Shown one piece after another: positions 57,839 through 64,000 of a stretch of DNA of 64,000 nucleotides. The notes under the pieces were generated by a model. The model did no database searches, was not told the DNA's origin, and saw only the letters and a list, made by a program, of their open reading frames with translations. The DNA is taken from the NCBI GenBank assembly GCA_022457155.1, contig JAJGOT010000467.1, positions 482,001-546,000 of the forward strand. Direction: 5' to 3'. This DNA comes from Cladopsammia gracilis (taxonomy: Eukaryota > Cnidaria > Anthozoa > Scleractinia > Dendrophylliidae). Position numbers and translations under genes: made by a program. Position 1 is the stretch's first letter. Each line of letters starts with the position of its first letter.

Positions 57839-59625
57839 TTAAATAAATGTTACTGAAATTTTCGACTGGGCCAACTGGTACTGGATTATTGTTGATCACT
57901 GCTTTTGCAATAAGGAAGTAGAGTAGTATTATAAGTCACGCTAACATTGACGCGCATATTATTTAATTATTATTATTATAATTAATATAATTATTTATTA
58001 TTTAATTATTTTTTGCCCATATATTTTGATTCTAGCAATCTGAACGTCCTTTACAAACAATCACAGGCTTCTTTCTTTTGTCGAAATTAAACGTCTGATT
58101 TCATCATCTTTTTTAAGCTTATATACTATTCTATTTTCGACAGATCAAGGCAAAGTAAAGATTCGTTCTTTTTTCCCGGCAATCTGCTTATAAAGAGATG
58201 CTTTCCAGTTAAAATTTTGCCACGAGCTTGCAACAATCTAATAATGAGAATGAAACAGGGTTATCACGTTGGAATGTTAATTTATGCTGTTTGCGAGAAA
58301 AAACTGTGTTGTTTGTTACGATGCGTTTCACGAAACTTAATCTTGAGTTAAACTCGACAATCTAACAAGAACCGGGCAACAAATAGCACTGAGTTAGACA
58401 ATTTAAAAGACATATTTAAAATAAAATATTGTTTGGTTTTCCCCGTTTCAAATAGAAAATTTTAGATTTAAATTTCCTGTGGATAACTGAAAATATTCAG
58501 CAAAAGCCCGTGCGTCGGCGTCACGCCATGGTCACGCAGTTTTTTAGTCTATTTCTACCGGTTCACCTTCACCGTTTTCAGTCCAAGATAATAATTAGTC
58601 GTTTTAATTTCTTGTCTTTCACTTGTGGATTAAAAAAAAAACGAAATCGGTAAAATGAGTGTAAGATTATAATCTATATTGTTGATCTTTTTCCTTCTCA
58701 TAAGAATAGAATCGCGTATAATTCGTCGGAGAAGGAATGGGAAAAGGATACCGGCTGCTCTTTAAAAACCAATTTCAGCAAAATTCAAAGCTGGAAATTA
58801 TTTCTAGCCATATAAATGTACTTTTCTAACCTTAATGGTATTTCTATACAGTAATAATTTGAGTTTCCAGTTTCAAAGCTGATTTTATGTGACCCATTTG
58901 TCGGTGAGCAAATATGGCCATTTCAGTAAATTGTCAATTTTTGACAATCGCGAACAAAACCTAAAAGTGATTTGCCCGCAGAAGTTTTTCGATATTATGA
59001 AAATACAATACCCTGACTTTACTTAGGAATATAAAAGGTTAAAAAATTTCGACCACTTTGGCCGAAAACATCAACTGAAATTGGGTAATTTTGGTAATTT
59101 TTCAGCACCACCAAACGACCCTCTTTGTTCAAAACTATTTCTCAGCTGTTAAGCAAAATCTGAGAATAATGTTGTTATATTTTAAAAGGAGAAGGGTTGG
59201 CTAGCAAAGAAATGTTATTACATTTAAAGATTCTGCTGCTTTTGTTATGATCAGGGACCTGCAAAGTTGGTTAATTTTAGAAAATTCAATGGTCAAAACC
59301 GGCTCCCTGGGGGGTCAAAATTTAATTAGCTGTCACGTGATCATATGAGATTTAAAAGACAAAATAATATCGATTTGATTACTTGCTCATGACCACCTTT
59401 CACCACACCAAGTTTGAGGTAGGGTTGTTTCTGGCCATTTCCAAAAATCCTTGACTCATTCGTGGACTGGCTCTTAAAGAATTTCCAAGTACAGTAGTCG
59501 CCGGAGGGACTTAAAGGTAAAACAAATTACATTTTTCGATGGGAATTTATCTCAACCAAGTTTGAGGTGGGGTTGTTTCTGGCCATTTCCAAAAATCCTT
59601 GACTCATTCGTGGACTGGCTCTTAA

Positions 59626-60948
59626 ACCTCCGCTTTGGTGTTGAAATCCGTAAAACGAACCCATCTCTTCGCATTGCTAAAAACGTATATAGTTCCTCGA
59701 AGCAAGATTTTATCCCTGAAAGCTCTTCTTTTTTCACTAAAGCGGCCTCTGAGTATCCCTTAATTAGTATCCCTGTCTTAAGTAGCAAACCGCGAAAAAC
59801 TGGAGGGAAATAACGACTTTAATTCTCCGCTAAACACAACAAATTAGAACCAAAGTGTTTACCGAGCTCACGGCTGTGTGGCCGCGCGAAAAACAAAGCC
59901 TTGCTTTCAAGATCCCGGATGTTGTTCCAACACGGCCGCGGGCGGGCACACACGCGCCCGCGAAACATTCCGCTAGCCATGACCATGAAAAATGACGGGC
60001 ATAGGTTCTATGAGTATGGTGCTCCGCCGGGCCTTCGGCTCCCGGGCTCCGCTATAATGACGCGGTGCGTTCCTTTGCTGGTGCAAGGATGTAATTAAAT
60101 GTTTTCATCGTTCTGAATAAAACTGCGAGAAAATCAAAACACATATAAAAATAGCGGAGCCCGGTGCCGCATAATGCCGTACCATGCACATGTCAATCTT
60201 TGTCTCCCAGCTCAATGTCGGACTAGGTATTGAAATATGCCGTAATGCGCATGCCATGTGATACTTAACAACCTTTTGTAATGTACCTATGTATTGACGA
60301 AAAAATGCAACTTACAAAGTCGACCTTTTCTCCTTACTCAAATTCAACAAGTATTTAACAAGCACTGTTTATAAGTAACCACGTATTATGCATTGGGCAC
60401 CCTCAGTTGCAGGGTGGCAGGATCATAGGCTGGTTTATACATTACATGATTGACGATCGTGCGCGACTGCTAAATCGTCGGTCCTAAAGGGACGCTGTCC
60501 CGGCTGAAATATCGTATTTTCCTGATTATGGCCCAAAGCTTGCTCTAAGCTTACTTTATTATCTTGGAATTGGAAGAAGCTATCGCCAAAAGTGATAGAA
60601 GCAAAGAAGTATGAACTAAGCAGACAAAATAACGGCTAGAAAAGTCAAAATTTCTCAAGAATGGCAAGTTTGATTTCTTGACCAAAGATTTACCCCGAGT
60701 TTTCCCAGACACAAGCGATAAAGTAGGCTCGATTTCCGCCGCTTTCTCGCGTCCGGTCTCTGAGCCTCCCCGAGAAGAACGGCTGGACGCGTGGGCCACC
60801 GATTGTGTCTGTGACGTAAATTCAAAATTTAATTTATACATCGCTACTGATCACCGGATATGTCAAACACGAGTGATGTAGCGCCAGATCTTGTCAATAT
60901 GTCACTCTATGTATATGAGTGTGAAATACAGTGAGCTTCATCCACAGC
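59626..60948. other. Intergenic, nothing firmly recognised
   Basis: It contains a short hairpin (CCGGGCCTTCGGCTCCCGG) near 60027. I found no exon with splice support. Confidence 0.4.
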
Positions 60949-61315
60949 AATAGGCCTTATCACGGTTTTTCCAAAATTTTATATGGGCCTGATAACAAAA
61001 ATCCATCGACACTGCTGGGAAAAGCATCTCAAAATTAGTAAAATGGCCGAGTTTAAAAGCGATATCTTTTAAAATAGTGGAGATATAGCTCCGCAAAGTC
61101 GGCAAATTTCACAGACGTTTGTATCACGCGGCCGATACAAACGTCTGTGAAATTTGCCGACTTTGCGGAGCTATATCTCCACTATTTTAAATTAAAAGAA
61201 ATCGCTTTTAAACTCGGCCATTTTACTAATTTTGAGATGCTTTTCCCAGCAGTGTCGATGGATTTTTGCTATCAGGCCCATATAAAATTTTGGAAAAACC
61301 GTGATAAGGCCTATT
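60949..61315. repeat. Long palindrome, ~180-bp arms, 8-bp loop
   Basis: The arms run from AATAGGCCTTATCACGG to GATACAAACG and back, with only ACGCGGCC as spacer at ~61128-61135. The arms are almost identical. It ends four bases before the RecQ-like pseudogene. Confidence 0.9.
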
Positions 61316-61318
61316 CGA

Positions 61319-61731
61319 CTTCACTCGACACTGAACATCTTCCTCCATCTATCACAACACAAAAATGACTCCGGTGATCCAAAGACGATGTCGCAGTCTC
61401 CCCTTTCAACGGATTTTTTCGCCTCCTCGTCCTTTTGATCTTCGCCAATAAACTCGGCAACAATGCCTATTGATTTTAGGAATTTTAATTGATCTTCCAT
61501 TAGCGAAGTCAAGCAATGGACTTAAAACTCGTCTCTTGCACAATATCGAAAATCATTGATGCGGATTGGAAAATAAGGGACTTTCCTGATCCCTTAGGTT
61601 GAATAACGAACAAATCTTCAAGGTCAACCAGCTTTCCAGCGTTCTCCGTTTTAAACGTTGAGATTTTCAGGTTTAAATCTCTCTACAGCACGATCACACG
61701 TCAAATCAAACAACTCCTTCACATCCGTCAT
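61319..61731 (-). pseudogene. RecQ-like DNA helicase fragment
   Basis: The minus strand starts MTDVKELFDLTCDRAVERF, shifts frame, then reads LEDLFVIQPKGSGKSLIFQ, which is a Walker A (GSGKS) motif. It shifts again into LTSLMEDQLKFLKSIGIVAE, then KSVERGDCDIVFGSPESFL, matching motifs I to II spacing of RecQ-type helicases. At least two frameshifts break it, and it stops at the palindrome, losing motif II onward. Truncated RecQ-like copies often spread with transposons in cnidarians, from memory. Confidence 0.65.
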
Positions 61732-61959
61732 TTTGAAATTATGCTCTAGAAAAATAATTTATTCGCCTGCTCGATTTCAGCAGGCAAGCTTCTGATTGGA
61801 GGAAATTAACAATAACAAGTTCACGCGTCCAGCCGTCTTTTCGGGGGAGGATCGCGGGCTCGTTTCCCGAACAGCGGCTGGTAGTCGAGCCTAGCGATAA
61901 AGTTAATTGAAAAAAGTGGGTTGCAATCCATTCTGCAGCCCATGAAGACACTTATTGTT

Positions 61960-62663
61960 ACATTTAGAATACTAGTGTAATAAATTTAGACAAAACTGGA
62001 CCATTATTTTAAAAATGGGGACATAAGCTGTAGACCCTTCAAGCAGCATGGTTCCTTCTTCTTGCGACCCTAACCTTAACCTTTCTCCGACTTTTCACTC
62101 CATAAGTTTTCAATTCTGCAAATTTCAAGGGGTCGTCTACGTTAATTAACTTATTAGAAGAGCTTTTGAGCCAATTGCATAATTTAGCAAAAATACATGG
62201 AACTGAGATACCCAATAAAAGAACATGTTTATCAAATGAATTTTATTTTTCTGAGTAAGTGAACAACTCTAAAAAATAATGACATAAATTACTCTATTTT
62301 AGTGTCAGTGTGTTTAGCACTCAGGTAGTGCTAAGATGTGGCATTGGTGATTGATAATTGCTAACTAAAAGTAGAAGTGGGAGCTGTAGGTTTAAATAAC
62401 AAAAACCTATTTTTAATTCTGTAGAGCCAATAACGGTAACCTTTGCGTAGGTATATTTTACTCGTTGGCTTAAGTAATAAAAAGAAGCCCGTTAAATAAT
62501 TTTCAGTAGAATTTGGGCACATAAAACGACAGTTTAGTGGCTGATTTTTAGTTAGAAATGCATTTTTTGTTTGTTTTTAATATCTCTTGGTCAGCTGTTG
62601 CTAGCAAGTTGTCTATTATTTAATGGCTTTTTTTCTGGTCCCAGCCTTCAGTGATACTCAGTT
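61960..62663. other. 3' flank of gene E
   Basis: AT-rich sequence with a candidate AATAAA on minus at 62247-62242. Nothing else is recognised. Confidence 0.4.
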
Positions 62664-63223
62664 CTAATGGCACATTTCAAACCCTGTCGTTAGCGATCTT
62701 GTCTTGCGATGATGACGATGATGAATCAAAGACTTTTTTCTACTGCAGCACTGCGCAGGACAGGGTGGTGCGCAGTTCGTTGCATAACAACTTTGATCAC
62801 ATGACACGGGTGGAGCCTGGGGGACATATGCGGGCTCCATCTGGCCAGCGGGTGGTGCGAATTCCGGTTGGGGTCCCATAGGGGGAAATACGGGTTGGGG
62901 TCCCATTTGGGGGACCGCCGGGGCGGGACCCATGGGAGGTGCGGCTCCCATGCAACAATCAGCGAGGTAACTCGGTGCACATGTCTGGGGGCACGGACCT
63001 GCTCCGGAACCTACCGGAGGGGTAGGGGGCGGTATGAGAATGTCCGCGCAACAAGTTTCAGAACATGATGGGGCGCATCCAACTGGATCCTTGCATCTGG
63101 CAGGGTCACAGTATCGAGGCTGTGGACAAGGGTTCATCGCAGAAGGAGGTCCCGGATGGGGGTGACCTCCCAGAGGACCGATTACCTTATATGGTAATGG
63201 TTTTTCTGGCGGTGCTGGCGTTG
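62664..63223 (-). CDS. Gene E (partial, 5' part beyond right edge): terminal exon with degenerate CRDs
   Basis: One open terminal exon (560 nt) starts after a strong acceptor (CCTTCTTTCTGTAG) in phase 1, as in gene B. It reads TPAPPEKPLPYKV, a Pro/Gly/His stretch, then three cysteine clusters. The first ends CAPSCSETCC but has wider spacing before it (x5, x4, x5). The second is shortened (CPQTCAPSYLADCC). The third is nearly canonical (CDQSCYATNCAPPCPAQCC). The linkers are repeats of MGP(Q/A)PxF/V-like Pro/Met/Gly residues. The tail is basic and His-rich (KKSLIHHRHHRKTR), ending FEMCH. I found no convincing earlier exon between 63224 and 64000, so the signal peptide and other exons should lie to the right. 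AATAAA lies on minus at about 62247-62242. It belongs to the same family as B, C and D. Confidence 0.75.
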
Positions 63224-64000
63224 CTACAGAAAGAAGGAAAACGAAAATAGATTAGCTTGCATTTTTGACAACAACGCTATATAGGCTATCTATGTTTACT
63301 TTCTCAGCCAAAAACGTCTTCTAGAAAGGGATGGTACATTTCCTAATTGGAATTTCAAGATTTACGGAAGCTTATAAACACATCAAGGCTTCCGAACTAT
63401 AACTTTCGAATTTGTTTCAATTGTGCATTTTTTTCTCTTTCCATGGCTTTGTCTTCGGTTCTGTCTTTGTTGTTGTCAAATATACAAGCTTAGGAATTTA
63501 AGTGAGAAGTTAAAGATAGGAAGCCTTGTGAGCAGTGAAGGAGGCAGTAATTAAAGAGACCACATCATGCTATTTTCCATTTTGATCGATTACTGTCTTC
63601 ATGTAGCTCAGACAATAAGTAGCGAATAGCTGTTTTAAACGAGTTGTTGCGCAAAAATCTCATAACTTTAATTTTTGTGTCGGTCTGACGGAACATAAGA
63701 TGAGTTGAAAAATCTTGCCCAATTCTGAGTATCTCACCTCTTCACGACATTCTACTTTTTTTAGTTGGTTTTCATGTAAGGACAATTCGCGATTACCAGA
63801 ATGGACTTAAATAGCATGATTTCGCCTCAAAGAAACTTCCAAGAAATATATGTCAAAATATTTCAATCAAAGCACATTTATTCCTCCAAATCACTCTATA
63901 AAATTAATCCGTAATTCTAACTGCAAAGAACGTAAAATTTAGTTTACAATTCATCTAAAAATTATAGATTTATCAAAATTCAATTTCATATATCAATGCG
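63224..64000. other. Intron of gene E
   Basis: It follows upstream of the acceptor CTTTCTGTAG. No exon with a phase-1 donor is visible up to the edge. Confidence 0.5.

Larger units (their letters stand above)
49748..59552. mobile_element. Nested foldback DNA transposon with ~1.4-kb inverted arms
   Basis: The right arm (59552 down to ~58140) is the inverted copy of 49748-50551 joined to 54826-55405. The left arm is split by a 4.27-kb insertion. Outer ends share AGATAAATTCCC. The arms contain GCCAGTCCACGAATGAGTCA and CGTCGGCGTCACGCCATGG in inverted order. Part of the outer arm (TTTGAGGTGGGGTTGTTTCT...) is repeated again at 59554-59625. The centre (55406-58139) contains other repeats and no recognisable transposase, so its superfamily is unknown. 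Confidence 0.75.

Noticed and set aside
63731..63745. Possible extra exon of gene E (AATGTCGTGAAGAG before GTGAGA)
   Set aside because: It is 14 nt long, the acceptor lacks a pyrimidine tract, and the phase does not match the next exon.

Overview
This window looks like nuclear DNA of an anthozoan cnidarian, probably a stony coral. The evidence is intron-rich minus-strand genes whose proteins end in the cysteine pattern of nematocyst minicollagens (C-x3-C-x3-C-x3-C-x3-CC, the minicollagen-type cysteine-rich domain or CRD), eukaryotic tRNA genes, and many small transposons. I cannot name the species from sequence alone.

The core is a tandem cluster of five same-strand (minus) genes, called A to E from left to right. 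I rebuilt them by joining short exons whose splice phases agree. Gene A (1-7068) loses its 3' end at the left edge. Gene B (10542-17913, 377 aa), gene C (21532-32478, 801 aa) and gene D (36405-46806, 464 aa) look complete. Gene E (62664-63223) shows only its last exon, and its 5' part lies beyond the right edge. A to D begin with a signal-peptide exon and continue with several very short exons joined by phase-1 introns, encoding charged or amphipathic helical segments; B to E end in one or two larger exons carrying CRDs. None of the visible exons has a collagen Gly-X-Y stretch. Gene C also carries an ShKT-type six-cysteine domain and seven CRDs. Gene D has duplicated histidine-rich exons. The likely common theme is secreted proteins that cross-link through disulfides, for example in nematocyst walls or another extracellular matrix; this is inference.

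Region by region: 202-3040 is a Ngaro-like (tyrosine-recombinase retroelement) relic with an A1...B1-A2-B2 split repeat, its interior filled by a 121-bp satellite. 3.2-10.5 kb holds gene A exons, palindromic MITEs, a dispersed ~115-bp repeat and a TCAA/TCAG microsatellite. 10.5-18.3 kb is gene B, with a tRNA-like relic in an intron. 21.2-32.5 kb is gene C; one of its introns contains two tandem copies of an inverted tRNA-Thr(CGU) pair, and another contains a Harbinger-like element. 36.4-46.8 kb is gene D. 46.8-62.6 kb holds no host gene that I can support. It is dominated by a ~9.8-kb nested transposon complex (49.7-59.6 kb) and a long palindrome next to a RecQ-like helicase pseudogene. Gene spacing is 3.5-3.9 kb between A/B, B/C and C/D; the D-E gap of ~15.9 kb is expanded mostly by the nested insertion.
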